Assembly (NCBI RefSeq): GCF_004664715.2
Contig: NC_051072.1
Coordinates: 30,711,994-30,775,993 of the forward strand
Origin: Peromyscus leucopus
Taxonomy: Eukaryota; Chordata; Mammalia; Rodentia; Cricetidae
Direction: 5' to 3'
DNA: 64,000 nucleotides
Positions 1-9,932 of the stretch are shown one piece after another. A model generated the notes under the pieces. The model did not search any database and was not told where the DNA came from. It saw only the letters and a list, made by a program, of their open reading frames with translations. The position numbers were made by a program, and so were the translations under genes. Numbering within the stretch: the first letter of the stretch is position 1; every line of letters starts with the position of its first letter.

Positions 1-272
1 TTCCAACCACCTGCCTCAACCACCTGTCTTCCAACCGCCTGCTTTGATAACACTTTTTACCACTTGTGTCAATCTTCTTGCTGAGGATGTTTTCAGCTGT
101 ATCAATTACATTGCTGTTTGTCTTTGGCAGTGGCAGTGGGGTGCTATGACTCTTGACTAAGTGATCTCATCACCTAGGAGAAGCTCATCAAGCATCATCA
201 TGACTTGCTGCCTTTGTATGGGAATAAAAGGATACAGAGGAGTGAGAGCAAAACAGATGCTGGGCACTGGAT
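1..272. other. Left flank, no gene seen
   Basis: The first ~45 bases hold a short degenerate tandem of a 'ccaaccacctg'-like unit. The rest is ordinary sequence with no recognised gene or repeat. It is the left flank of the chimeric insertion, and its last bases (ggat) precede the target-site duplication. Confidence 0.5.
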
Positions 273-289
273 AAGAATGAGATTGGGGA
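273..289 (+). repeat. Left target-site duplication of chimeric L1 insertion
   Basis: AAGAATGAGATTGGGGA occurs here and again at 5099-5115, directly after a poly(A) run. The nick context AT/AAGA resembles the TT/AAAA preference of L1 endonuclease. Seventeen matching bases bracketing a 4.8-kb block with a poly(A) end are strong evidence for one target-primed insertion. Confidence 0.9.
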
Positions 290-291
290 TT

Positions 292-300
292 CAAGATGGC
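292..300 (+). promoter_or_regulatory. YY1-type site at the L1 5' end
   Basis: CAAGATGGC lies three bases inside the insertion. In human L1 the same core within the first ~20 bases binds YY1 and positions transcription initiation. Finding it at the very start here supports a full-length 5' end and a promoter at 290-900. Binding in this species is inferred. Confidence 0.65.
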
Positions 301-309
301 GGAGACAAG

Positions 310-790
310 CAGACACAGGTAGGCCTGTGGCAGCGGCCCACGGAGGTAGACGGCCCCCGCGGCAGTGGCCGACAGGGACATTCAGGCCCAGTGGTGGTCC
401 ACAGAGGTGGACAGCAGAGGAGGTGGACGGGCCGGGTGGCGGCGGCCGACAGAGACATTCAGGCCGGGAGGCGGCCCACAAAAGTAAACAGGCCATGTAG
501 CGGAGACAGGTGGACACAGGGCAGGTTGGCGACCCGCGGAGGTGGATGGGCCCGGTGGCAGCAGCCAACAGGGACATACAGGCCCAGCGGCAACCAGCAG
601 AGACATACAGGCCCGGTGGCAGCCCGCAGAGGCAGACAGACCCAGCGGCAGCTGACAGGGACATACAGGCCCGGCGGTGGACCGCAGAGGTAGACAGGCC
701 CAGCGGCAGCTGACAGGGACATACAGGCCCAGCGGCAGCTGACAGGGACATACAAGCCCGGTGACAGAGACAAGTGGACGCAGGTGGGCC
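310..790 (+). repeat. GC-rich ~29-bp tandem repeats in L1 5'UTR
   Basis: Consecutive degenerate units of about 29 bp are visible, most clearly at 570-770. They share a core like cagcggcagctgacaggga followed by catacaggcc. Several alternate with a cggtgg...cgcagagg variant. The block is CpG-rich compared with the AT-rich surroundings. Reading frames on both strands here are by-products of the repeat. It may be this lineage's equivalent of the monomers in mouse L1 promoters, although the unit is much shorter. Confidence 0.7.
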
Positions 791-1006
791 TGTGGCGGTG
801 GGCCACAGGGGTGGACAGGCCTGGGGACAGAGAGGGGCGGACGCAGTTGGAACGGGGATGCCTCTAGCCCCAACACCTGGGGAAGAGGCTATCTCCGTGG
901 GTCGGAACCAGGGCGAGTCTGGGCACTCCGTCTGGGGACAACCCAGGGCCCAACTGCTGATCCTGTGAAACCCAACAACTTGGAGGTGTTGGTGAAACTA
1001 CCCTGC

Positions 1007-1088
1007 TCAGCTGAAACCCATTTGGGAGAGGATTCAGATGCCTACAGTTTGAAGTCTGAAGAAACAAGATCAGCTGAGGAGTTGACAA
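1007..1088 (+). other. L1 5'UTR block resembling an ERVK-like LTR
   Basis: This 82-bp segment aligns with 42181-42255 inside the LTR at 41862-42364, with one gap of about 7 bases and roughly three quarters identity by eye. The best part is tctgaagaaacaagatcagc here against tctgaggaaacaggatcaac there. Most differences are transitions. It shows shared ancestry between part of the L1 5'UTR and an LTR, direction unknown. Confidence 0.6.
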
Positions 1089-1313
1089 AAGAACAAAACG
1101 TGACCTGGGAACACAGAAGAAGGCGCTACCCAGCCACTAAACCAGATCACCAGAATCATAAGTATATAATTCACCGATTGAAATCAGCTGTCCCTGAAGA
1201 AACAGCCCAATAGCACCAATTTAACCAAGAACCCCTACTAAACCAAGACTAAAAATTAGAACAAGAGAGGCACTCTCAGACACAGACACCACCTGCACCG
1301 CACAGAGGAAAAG

Positions 1314-2520
1314 ATGAGTAGACGCCAGTGCAAAAATAAAGGCAACAACATAAAGACCTATATGGCAACATCAGAACCTAGTGATTCTACACCTGCAAGA
1401 CCTAAACATACCATGACAGAAGAAACAGAAGAAATCAACCCTAAAAATGACTTTAAGAAGATGATAGAGGCCCTTAAAGAAGAAATAAAGCATTCCTCAA
1501 TGAGGAAATAAAAACTTTCCTTAAAGAGGAAATGAAAAACTCTCTTAAAGAGGAAATAAAAACTTTCCTTAAAGAGGAAATGAAAAACTCTCTTAAAGAG
1601 GAAATAAAAACTTCCCTTAAAGAGGAAATAAAAAACTCCCTTAAAGAAATGGAAGAAAAAACGAACAAAAAATGGGAAGAAATCAAATCAAGCCAAGAAA
1701 AAGCAATTAAACAGATGAAAGAAACATTCCAAGATCTGAAAAATGAATTTGAGACAATAAAGAAAACACATGCTGAGGGAATGCTGGAAATAGAAATCCT
1801 GACTAAACGAACAGGAATTACAGAAACAAGCATAACCAACCGATTGCAAGAGATGGAACAGAGAATCTCTGACACTGAAGACACGATAGAGAAAATAGAT
1901 TCGTCAAAGAAAACACTAAAGACAAAAAAGTCGTAACACAAAACGTCCAGGAAATTTGGGACACCATGAAAAGACCAAACCTAAGAATAATAGGGATAGA
2001 AGAAGGAGAAGAATACCAACTCAAAGGCACAGAAAATATATTCAACAAAATCATAGAAGAAAACTTTCCTAACCTAAAGAAAGAAATACATATGAAGATA
2101 CAAGAAGCTTACAGAACACCGAATAGACTGGATCCAAAAAAAAAGTCCCCTTGCCACATAATAATCAAAACACTAAACACACAGAACAAAGAAAAAATAT
2201 TAAGAGCCGCAAAGGAAAAAGACCAAGTAACATATAAAGGTAAACCCATCAGAATAACACCAGACTACTCAATAGAGACTATGAAAGCTAGAAGATCATG
2301 GACAAATCTCATGCAGACACTAAGAGACCACGGATGCCAACCCAGACTATTATACCCAGCAAAACTCTTAATCACCATAGGTGGAGTAAACAAAATATTC
2401 CAGGATAAAACCAGATTTAATCAATACCTGTCTACAAACCCAGCCCTACAGAAAGCACTAGAAGGGAAAATTCAACCCAAAGAAGCTAAACACATCCATG
2501 AAAAATCAAGCAATAGATAA
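1314..2520 (+). pseudogene. LINE-1 ORF1 protein, two frameshifts
   Basis: In intact L1 this encodes the trimeric RNA-binding chaperone ORF1p, which coats L1 RNA. The ATG at 1314 begins an ORF that stops at 1511. A one-base loss near 1497 shifts reading to the frame running to 1936, and a second near 1900 shifts it to the frame of 1966-2520. The first part is a basic N-terminus, followed by a lysine/glutamate-rich coiled coil with octad repeats (1474-1640) and more coiled coil to about 1900. Next comes the RRM-type core (from RPNLRIIGIEE, ~1970) and the C-terminal domain with TPDYS and a YPAKL element, ending in SSNR. The C-terminal half is uninterrupted. About 400 codons in total is slightly longer than typical rodent ORF1, owing to the octads. 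Two disabling shifts make it non-functional. Confidence 0.85.
1474..1640 (+). repeat. 24-bp tandem repeats encoding ORF1 octads
   Basis: About seven 24-bp units (cttaaagaggaaataaaaac type) encode eight-residue repeats alternating LKEEIKTF and LKEEMKNS. They lie in the ORF1 coiled coil, where length polymorphism is known in rodents. An eight-residue period does not fit the usual heptad, and one of the two frameshifts lies at the start of the array. Confidence 0.8.
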
Positions 2521-2913
2521 TCCCACACCAACATACACCACAGAAGAACAACACAACACAACACAACCACAAAAAATAACAGGAATTAACAATCACTGGT
2601 CATTAATATCCATCAATATCAATAGTCTCAACTCACCTATACCTGGCAATCTCTGAGCAGGCTTCAGATTTTGACAGTTGATGAAAGATACGACAAGCAT
2701 TAATGTGTGGGTGAAAAGCTTGGTGAAATTCTGAGTGAAGTTTTAGTTAAAGTTGGTTGAACTTGGGATTGACTGGGAGGCCAAAGATTTAAAAAGCAGA
2801 AGATTCTCTCAAGACACAAGTTGTGTGATAATAGTGTGTTTTTTGTATGTGAATGACAATTTGTAAATGTTGAATTCTAGGCTTCGACAATCATTGTCAG
2901 TGCAGATCAAGCT

Positions 2914-3016
2914 GTAAGTATTTATGTTTTAAAACTTAAATTATAAAGCTAGTTACGTCTTTCTAACAACTAGTTTTAATGTTTATGAGCATATTTTACC
3001 TACATTACCTTTTCAG
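2914..3016 (+). other. Candidate retained intron in the host segment
   Basis: It starts with GTAAGTATTT and ends in TTACCTTTTCAG, a near-consensus donor and acceptor 103 nt apart. Removing it joins codons ...SADQA and DVEKD... in phase 0 with no stop. It lies inside an insertion bounded by duplications and poly(A), so it was carried over from RNA that had not been spliced at this point. Confidence 0.6.
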
Positions 3017-4559
3017 GATGTTGAGAAAGATGCATCACAAGCCCAGGCTGGAGGCTGGGGACTAGATGGTTTTGAGGAAGAGGTCTTGGTGGACTCTTTC
3101 ATAGAGCAAAGGGAAGCAATGCCTTCTAGGAAATGAGCTAAGTTTTAATCTAGTCTTTAAGATTAGAAGTCAAAAACAAAAATATTAAGGAAAGGAAAAC
3201 CTAATTGATCTTTGAAGTATTGTTATGTGGAATTGAGTGGGACTTTTGAGGCCTTTCTTCCAGAAAACAAGGACTTGGTTGTCAGGCCTATATTAGGCCT
3301 AAACCTTGGTGCCATGTAGTTGTACTTAAATCATTTCAATGGAAAGTGTCTTAGTGATTGGAACTTCTAGTGCAGTTTGGAGTTCTTCCATTTGAAAAAT
3401 GTGATATTTGCATGGGATTGTTTGAATCTTGTTTTCTAGTCCCTCCCCATCACCACCCTCATAGTCTGAAGGTAGATTTTTCTCTTGATAAAGGAACAAA
3501 AAAAGTGAACATCTTGTTTGTAAATAGGTATCTAGTAACTAGTGGTAAACTTGAAATGGTAGAATTCTTTAAAGCCTAATTCTAGGTAGCCTTAAGAAAA
3601 TGTATCTTAATTATTTTTGAACCTGTATTCACCTTGTTTTTTTCAAATATCTTAAGTTATATTTTCTTTTTCAGAGCTGCTTCTTATTTGGAACTACTTT
3701 TTTTTTTTTTTAATTGAGGCGTAATTCATAAAAGGGTATATTGTTTTGATGAGACTTTTTACAACTGTGGCTGGATGTCTTTCTTTAGTCTTCCAAGAAG
3801 GGCCATTTTACTTTTTTAGAGTTACTTTTTAAAGTCATGAGATCAACAACTTGGACTACTATGCATGTAAGTGCTAATGCAAATTAAAGCCCAAGTTGAC
3901 CTCCAGCAGCAGTTCATTATATGTTGACAGTGAGAGAACACTTTGCCTGTTAGGATACTGTTACTCGTGGACTGAAATGCTGAAGAAACCCCTCCCCCTA
4001 TTTTGTTTTTTGCAAAAATCAAGGTATATTCTAGGGTTTCCTGGTTGACCTCAACAGATAAACTGAGATGATAGTCTTAGTTCAGAAATGATCTGAATGT
4101 AGATTTACAGTCTACGTGTACAGCTGGCTAGCTAAGTGAGATCCCTTTCACAGTTCTGCATGTATCCCATCGGCTCCCCATTAGTCACTGAACTCTTAAA
4201 ACTGGTATTGTAACATTATCACAATGTTTTGCACCAATTTTATAAACTTTACAGTGCAATATGTGTTCCTTTTCTGAGGCAAACCAAAGGTATATTTCTC
4301 AAGGTTCTGCTGCTATCAGCAGCGTTGATGGAGGATTTTTTATACATTTGTAATAGGTAGAAATAAACCAGAAAAAAAAGAAGAATAAAAAAGTGGTGGT
4401 AGAGGGAAAGGTGAACACTGCAAGAATACTCAAAAGGGCTGAGAGTTGCAAACGCCAAGAATGGCTTTGCATAGTAAATGGAATAGAACAGCTCTGAACT
4501 ATAGCTTACTTTTCCTGGTTTGGTCTGACAGAATGATTGAATGCTTTTGTACAAAAACC

Positions 4560-4895
4560 AGAGCCTTATAAACAAGGATTTGGTGAGATTGTAAAATGGT
4601 GTGCCACTTTGGCAAAACAGTTTGGTGGTTGGTCAAAATGCAAAACATTGTTACTCTGTTACTCAACAATTCTACCCTTAGGAATATATCCTCAAACTAC
4701 TGAAAATGTGCACCTATGAAACATGTACATGAAGGTTTACAGCAGTGTGTTGCTAATAGTAAAAAAGTTAAAACAACTCAAATAGCTATCAAATACTGGA
4801 GAGAAATAAAATGTGGCTTATTCATACAATAGAATATTATTAAGACATAAAAATGAATGAGAAACTGACAGATTAAATGACTTTGGTGAACCTTC
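4560..4895 (+). repeat. Ancient L1 3' end inside the host 3'UTR
   Basis: Phrases such as 'caacaattctacccttagga', 'tatatcctcaaactact' and 'catacaatagaatattatta' match the diverged coding end and 3' tail typical of old mammalian L1M elements. It is much more diverged than the L1 at 290-2642. It was part of the host gene's 3'UTR before the retrocopy formed, not a separate insertion here. Confidence 0.65.
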
Positions 4896-5071
4896 ATAAT
4901 TTCATTTGTAGATCTTTCCATTTCTAATTTATAAATACATTTGGGGTTATAAATTATAAATGTACTGTCTCCTGTCAACATTGTATACTTCTATTTGATG
5001 ATTTCTGTGTCAAACATTATATGGAAATGTTTCCAAGTATTTTCTGTATTAACTGTGAATGAATAGAACAA

Positions 5072-5100
5072 AATAAATTGCCTGTGATGGGAAAAAAAAA
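5072..5100 (+). terminator. Polyadenylation signal and poly(A) of the insertion
   Basis: AATAAA at 5072-5077 is followed 14 bases later by an A9 run (5092-5100), which abuts the right target-site duplication. The spacing is normal for a cleaved, polyadenylated RNA. It marks the 3' end of the reverse-transcribed template. Confidence 0.85.
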
Positions 5101-5115
5101 GAATGAGATTGGGGA
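5099..5115 (+). repeat. Right target-site duplication of chimeric L1 insertion
   Basis: Perfect 17-base copy of 273-289 directly after the poly(A). The last two As of the tail are shared with the duplication, so the true length is 15-17. Confidence 0.9.
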
Positions 5116-5407
5116 GGAATCAATGTGTAGAACATGCAGAGATTTTGCTGATTAACTAGTGTAAGGAATATGAGGAATGCTGTATGACTTTGGTACATCA
5201 TCTCAAGTTTTCTGTCCCTCCCAAGATTGTGAAGTTAAACTTCAGTATGAAGAAAACTTGATAATTTGGCTGATTATGGGAACACTAGATCATAGCAATG
5301 AGAGAAAAAAATGTTTTTCAGACACAGTGGCTATAAAATGAGTTTAATATGTTTTCTAATATGGCTATATGAGCTAAACATCATTCTGGCTGAGAAAGCC
5401 CACTTTT

Positions 5408-5568
5408 TTTTCTTTTTTTGGTTTTTTTGAGACAGGGTTTCTCTGTGTAGCTTTGCACCTTTCCTGGAACTCACTTTGGAGACCAGGCTGGCCTTGAACT
5501 CACAGAGATCCACCTGCCTCTGCTTCCTGAGTGCTGGGATTAAAGGGATGCACCACTACTACCAGGTG
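5408..5568 (-). repeat. B1 SINE, antisense
   Basis: The B1 tail appears as an oligo-T/TTTTG stretch at the left. It is followed by the reverse complement of a B1 body, including gagacagggtttctctgtgt and gctgggattaaagg. The 17-base duplication TGAGAAAGCCCACTTTT flanks it at 5391-5407 and 5569-5585. The 'gctttgcacctttcctgg' variant is typical of cricetid B1. Confidence 0.92.
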
Positions 5569-5761
5569 TGAGAAAGCCCACTTTTATAGTAACCTGTTCA
5601 GTTAGATCATGCAAGTTATAAATATTCCAAAATTATTTCTATTTCTATTGCCATTTTTACACTAGGATTTTAAAAGAAGTTTAATCAGCAAAATTATCAT
5701 GTATTTTCTGAACTCCAAAAGTATTTTCCACCTTCTGAAGATTACTTTTCAGAGAACTGAT

Positions 5762-6145
5762 TGTAGTTGAAGTTTTCCTGTGTCCACTCAGCTCCTGCAG
5801 CCACTCAGACCCAAATAAACACACAGAGACTTATATTACTTATAAACTGTATGGCTGTGGCAGGTTTCTTGATATCTAGTTCTTATATCTTAAATTAACT
5901 CATTTCTATTAATCTATAAGTTGCCATGTGGCTTGTGGCTTACCAGTACTTTATATCTTGCTTCTCATGGTGGCGGTAGCTGGCAGTGTCTCCTGACTCA
6001 GTCTTTCTGTTCCCAGAATTCTCCTCTCTGCTTGTCCCACCTATACTATACTTCCTGCCTGGCTATTGGCCAATCGGCATTTTATTTATGAACCAAATCA
6101 GAGCAACACATTCACAGCATACAGAGTGGTGGATATCCACAGCGA
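5762..6145. repeat. Solo LTR-like repeat, family A copy 1
   Basis: A 384-bp element starts TGTAG and ends near CCACAGCGA, flanked by the perfect 5-bp duplication CTGAT (5757-5761, 6146-6150). Paired CCAAT/ATTGG motifs and an AT-rich segment lie near its right end. Three other copies in the window share its length, ends and internal order. A terminal TG and a 5-bp duplication suit an LTR retroelement. I cannot name the family, and its transcriptional orientation is not settled. Confidence 0.7.
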
Positions 6146-6174
6146 CTGATGCCAATCAAATGAAGCCAGTTGTC

Positions 6175-6213
6175 TTTTTTGTTTGTTTGTTTGTTTGTTT
6201 GTTTGTTTGTTTT
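6175..6213 (+). repeat. (TTTG)n microsatellite
   Basis: About nine uninterrupted GTTT units just right of LTR-like copy 1. Confidence 0.95.
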
Positions 6214-7494
6214 CCTCTGGGAGTTATCATCAATGGTTTAAAACATGTGAAAGTCATGTGTTTTGGCTCCTACCCTTGGAAATTCCAAGCCCCAAAGCTG
6301 AGAACTGAACTTACCATATCCTAGTAAGACTCATCTGCAGGACATATACACTATTAGAATAGAAGAAGCATTTGAGTTTAATTCTAAAGATGTCAGTATT
6401 TCCATGGGGAAAGGGTGAGCTTGAATCAAGTGTTTGAGTAGATTCAATCATTATATTGCTTTAGTTATGTGTGTATATGTATGTTCTGATTATTCAGTTT
6501 CCTAAAATAATAAACATTTTAGATATATATTTCTATTTATCTTGTTTCCTTTCATTTGTATTTCTATCTCTTAGTATAACACCCATTGGAAAAAAATGAA
6601 ATACAAAACAAAATGCTTAAAGGAGACTGGACACCAGGGGGCGCACAGAGCTTCTTCTAAATATAAACTTTTTTTGCTCAAACTGACTCCCAGTTATCAC
6701 TTTTCATTTGTGAAATTTATGGAATAGTATTTTGTGTTATTAATAGATTTTTATGTCAAAAACTTAAGACGTGAATGAAGAAGTGGTGTGTCAACTTGTA
6801 ATTTCAGGACTAGACATAATTTACTGCCTGTAATGTATTACAAGAGATTCTCCATGCAACCCACAAGGCAGCTAATGTCTCTGACATTCCACATGTTAGT
6901 AAAAGTCATGATCATTAAGTGAGATGCTGCCAGATACAACCAATAGAACTCACACGAGGCAAGTAAGTACACAGGACCGTTGACGTTTTTTATTTGCTCC
7001 TATGTCTTTGTGACTTACTGAAGAAAACTTCTTAATCTTTGTTATATTTTTAAACTAACAATAACAATGCGAGTTAAAATTAACTCAGTGTACATACAGA
7101 AAACAATCATGGAGGACTTTGCTGGGACCTTCTCTTTTGTGTTTTTCCATGTGGTTCTGTTCCATTGAGCTGGTTGTACCCTCTTAGATAAGGAAAGACA
7201 GTGAGAGATTACGTAGCTCCTTCAAAGACGTTTTAAAAGTTAATGAAACAGAGAACAAGTCCAGAATCTAGGTTTCTGTGACATCAAAATTTCCTTTAGT
7301 TTTGATTTATTATCAATTGACAGTTTGGCTCAGATCCACAGTTAGCCTTAATTTAAAATATTCTTGTCTCTTTATGGCAAGCCATGTGTCTTGCTTTTAA
7401 GAAAACAAACAAAAAAGATTGTCCTTGGTTAAGAAATCATAATATCAGAAAATACTCTATGATGAACACCTGCTAGATTTTAGAATAATATTAT
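6214..7494. other. Unassigned AT-rich DNA
   Basis: No convincing ORF, exon or repeat recognised. Short reading frames only, low GC. Confidence 0.5.
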
Positions 7495-7975
7495 TTTTAA
7501 ATGTTTTTATTAATACTTTGAGAATTTCATGGTGCATTTTTATCATTTTCAGAGCCTTTCCCCAGCTTGCTCCAGATCCACCCTAACCTCTACTCATTTC
7601 TGTCTTTTGTTTTTTCTTGAGTCCAATTTGTATTGCTTAAATACTCTTTAGTTTGAGGCCAATCACTGGAGCCTGATTAAATTACCAGGGAGCTCTCCCC
7701 TCAACATAGCTGACTCTTCCTCTCCCGACAGCTATCACTTTACTATAGCTCCTCAGCCAAGGTGGGACATTGGACCTTGTGCTCACCTCCTCCCTCCATG
7801 ATAGCATCTTGTCTGGCTTTAGCTTGTGAAGGCATCATGCATGCTATCACAACCATTGTGAATTCATATGTGCAACTGTGTTCTTACCAAGGCAAACATT
7901 GTTTTGATGTAGTCACCTACTGCCTCCTATTCATAAAAATCTCTCCTCCTCCCTCTTCTGAATACTATTGAATAA
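7495..7975 (-). mobile_element. Old rodent L1 3'UTR fragment, antisense
   Basis: Phrases including tttgagaatttcatggtgca, gagtccaatttgtattg, 'aatcactggagcctg' and 'ctcctcagccaagg' match the reverse complement of rodent Lx-type L1 3'UTRs. Strongly diverged and interrupted by small deletions. No coding potential. Confidence 0.7.
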
Positions 7976-9738
7976 AAATTTCTTAAATTTAGTCGAAAAT
8001 CCCAGTTTAATGGAAAAATATTTGTAACCTACAAATTATTTCTCTGTATTTCTCATCTGAATTACAGAATGTGAAGAATCAATGATTAGTCACACTATGG
8101 AAATAAATGTCATTCATGGAATGCCACTTCCAATGCCTTCAAGAACCAAACATATAAGCAAAATATATAGAAATCTGATTGAATGGATGAGCGATGCCCA
8201 CGTAAAGCAGAATTGATCTGTCAATTTAGTCGCTATGTTCTACGACACTGACTGTAGTTAAAAGTACTGTGTAGTAAAAGTAACCTATTTATTTCATTCA
8301 CCAAACTCACTAAGTGTCAATCAAGAAGCAATTCAAGGGCAATAAAATAATATCCAGGATGGAAAATCACAGCCCATATATCTTTGCTGTCTGAGTTACC
8401 AGCACACCACAGCTCTCATGATTTGTGATTACAGTTATCTGCTCAGGAGGGTTCTAGTTGCAAGTGCATGAATATTTCATTATATCTTCTAGGATAATCA
8501 CCCTTTAGTATTTATATGTTAAACTGTATACTTCATAATCAACTTCCTTTGCTTCTTATTTACATTATCATTTGAGGCACTGTGTTGTGTTTTACTTTGT
8601 TGCTAACGCACATATATGTGCATGAATGAATTCTCTTTCAATATAATAAGGGATAAATTTCATAGTGGATATTATAAAATGGATCCTTGGTTCTAGTTAG
8701 TCTATCATGGCTTAATTCCTAACTAATGGCTTTTACTTTCTAGCATATTCCATTATTATCCTTAAAAAATACTATGGAAGTAATTGTAATATCTTCACTT
8801 TGTAACTGTAGCAACCAAAGATAATGACACTAAATATGTGACATGTTCATCTCCACCCTAGATTTGTGCAATAGCGTTAGCTATCTTTCATCTTCTGTGG
8901 TTGCTACCTCAATTTATACTAAATGGAGAACTAGGGGACAAATGAGAGATAGAGGCATGAACTTAGTGATGTTCACTAGGCAACTGTCACCAATTCTCTG
9001 TGAGATGAGTAACCATTAATATATAAATATCTTATAGGTTTTGGCTCATTTAACACATATTCTTAGTAATCTTATAGTCACAGACACTTAACACTATATT
9101 TCTACTATTTTTCAAATCTCTTTTCCTTATAAACTTGTACTATTATTGAACAATGGTTGGTAACTAGGTTGCTGGAAGCACACTAACAGATTTGACCAAG
9201 TTAGCCATAGGTGGAATTTCAGAAAAATTATTAAATTATAATTTCACAAGATGAGGAAGCTTAATATCTCATGAAAATGTGCAAAATTAAGTATCAGAGA
9301 TATGACCACAAAATAAAAATTTACAGTACACAATAACTAATGGATTAGATGTGACTTTATGATATACTATGATATACTGTAATTTTGTTGTTGCTGTTGT
9401 TGTTGTTCAGATAATTATAGAATGTTTTTCTGACCTACATTAATTTTTAATCATTGATGAACAATTGCTGTGTTCTTATCAAAAATAGATTTTCATACAA
9501 CATATTCTAATTATTTTAAGTATATGCTTCACTTGTCATTCTAGAAACATACTTAAAATGTAAATGTTTTCTGTCACAAGCAGGCCAATATATCCCATAA
9601 TTTCAGTATGTAATGCAGATATATTTTCCTTATTGCTTTGCTCTTTAAAATGAAGATATCTTCCTGTTTTTCTGTCAAAATATTTTAATTAAAATTTTCT
9701 GCCTTTGATTTGGCAGTTGGATATCCCATACCTTTTAC

Positions 9739-9743
<5 letters not shown>
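7976..9743. other. Unassigned AT-rich DNA
   Basis: Nothing recognised. Many stop codons in all frames and low GC. Ends at an (AT)n run. Confidence 0.5.
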
Positions 9744-9781
<38 letters not shown>

Positions 9782-9795
9782 CATATATATATATT
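9744..9795. repeat. (AT)n microsatellite
   Basis: About 50 bp of alternating A/T with one CATACAT interruption. Confidence 0.95.
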
Positions 9796-9932
9796 GCTTT
9801 TACCTTTACTTTTTGATTAAAATAAAACATTTTCATCATGAAAAACAACCACATTGAGAATATGAAGATTGTCAGTATCTTATCCAAATTCCTTCTTCCT
9901 TGTGAATATTTATAGGAATGAATATTGGGGTC

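Larger units (their letters stand above)
290..2642 (+). mobile_element. LINE-1 5' half: 5'UTR, ORF1, start of ORF2
   Basis: A LINE-1 begins immediately after the left target-site duplication, so its 5' end appears complete. It has a GC- and CpG-rich 5'UTR (to 1313), a broken ORF1 (1314-2520), a short inter-ORF stretch and only the first ~75 nt of ORF2, recognisable from the SLININSLNSP-type coding start. L1 similarity stops at about 2641, where an intact element would continue into the endonuclease domain. The sequence then changes to an unrelated transcript. No ORF2 body, L1 3'UTR or L1 poly(A) is present. The copy cannot encode a working retrotransposition machinery. Family identity rests on recall of rodent L1 sequence. 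Confidence 0.9.
2643..5091 (+). pseudogene. 3' end of an unidentified host transcript fused to L1
   Basis: After the L1 break, the sequence reads like the 3' end of a host gene transcript. There is a 33-nt candidate exon (2881-2913), a candidate retained intron (2914-3016) and a terminal coding segment (3017-3136). A long 3'UTR follows, with AATAAA at 5072-5077 and poly(A) from 5092. The terminal exon continues in frame from the 33-nt exon and ends in TGA at 3134-3136, giving an acidic C-terminus containing GGWGLDGFEEE. I do not recognise the gene. Short open stretches at 2645-2720 may be further exon sequence. The retained intron argues that the template was unspliced or partly spliced RNA rather than mature mRNA. 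As a retrocopy fragment lacking the 5' part of the gene, it is a pseudogene. Confidence 0.65.

Noticed and set aside
205..1213. Long overlapping frames on both strands (up to 187 codons)
   Set aside because: They lie in the GC-rich tandem repeats of the L1 5'UTR. Low stop density comes from base composition and the short repeat unit, and no domain is visible.
2525..2650. Possible functional L1 ORF2
   Set aside because: Only the first ~25 codons of ORF2 are present. Endonuclease, reverse transcriptase and C-terminal regions are absent.
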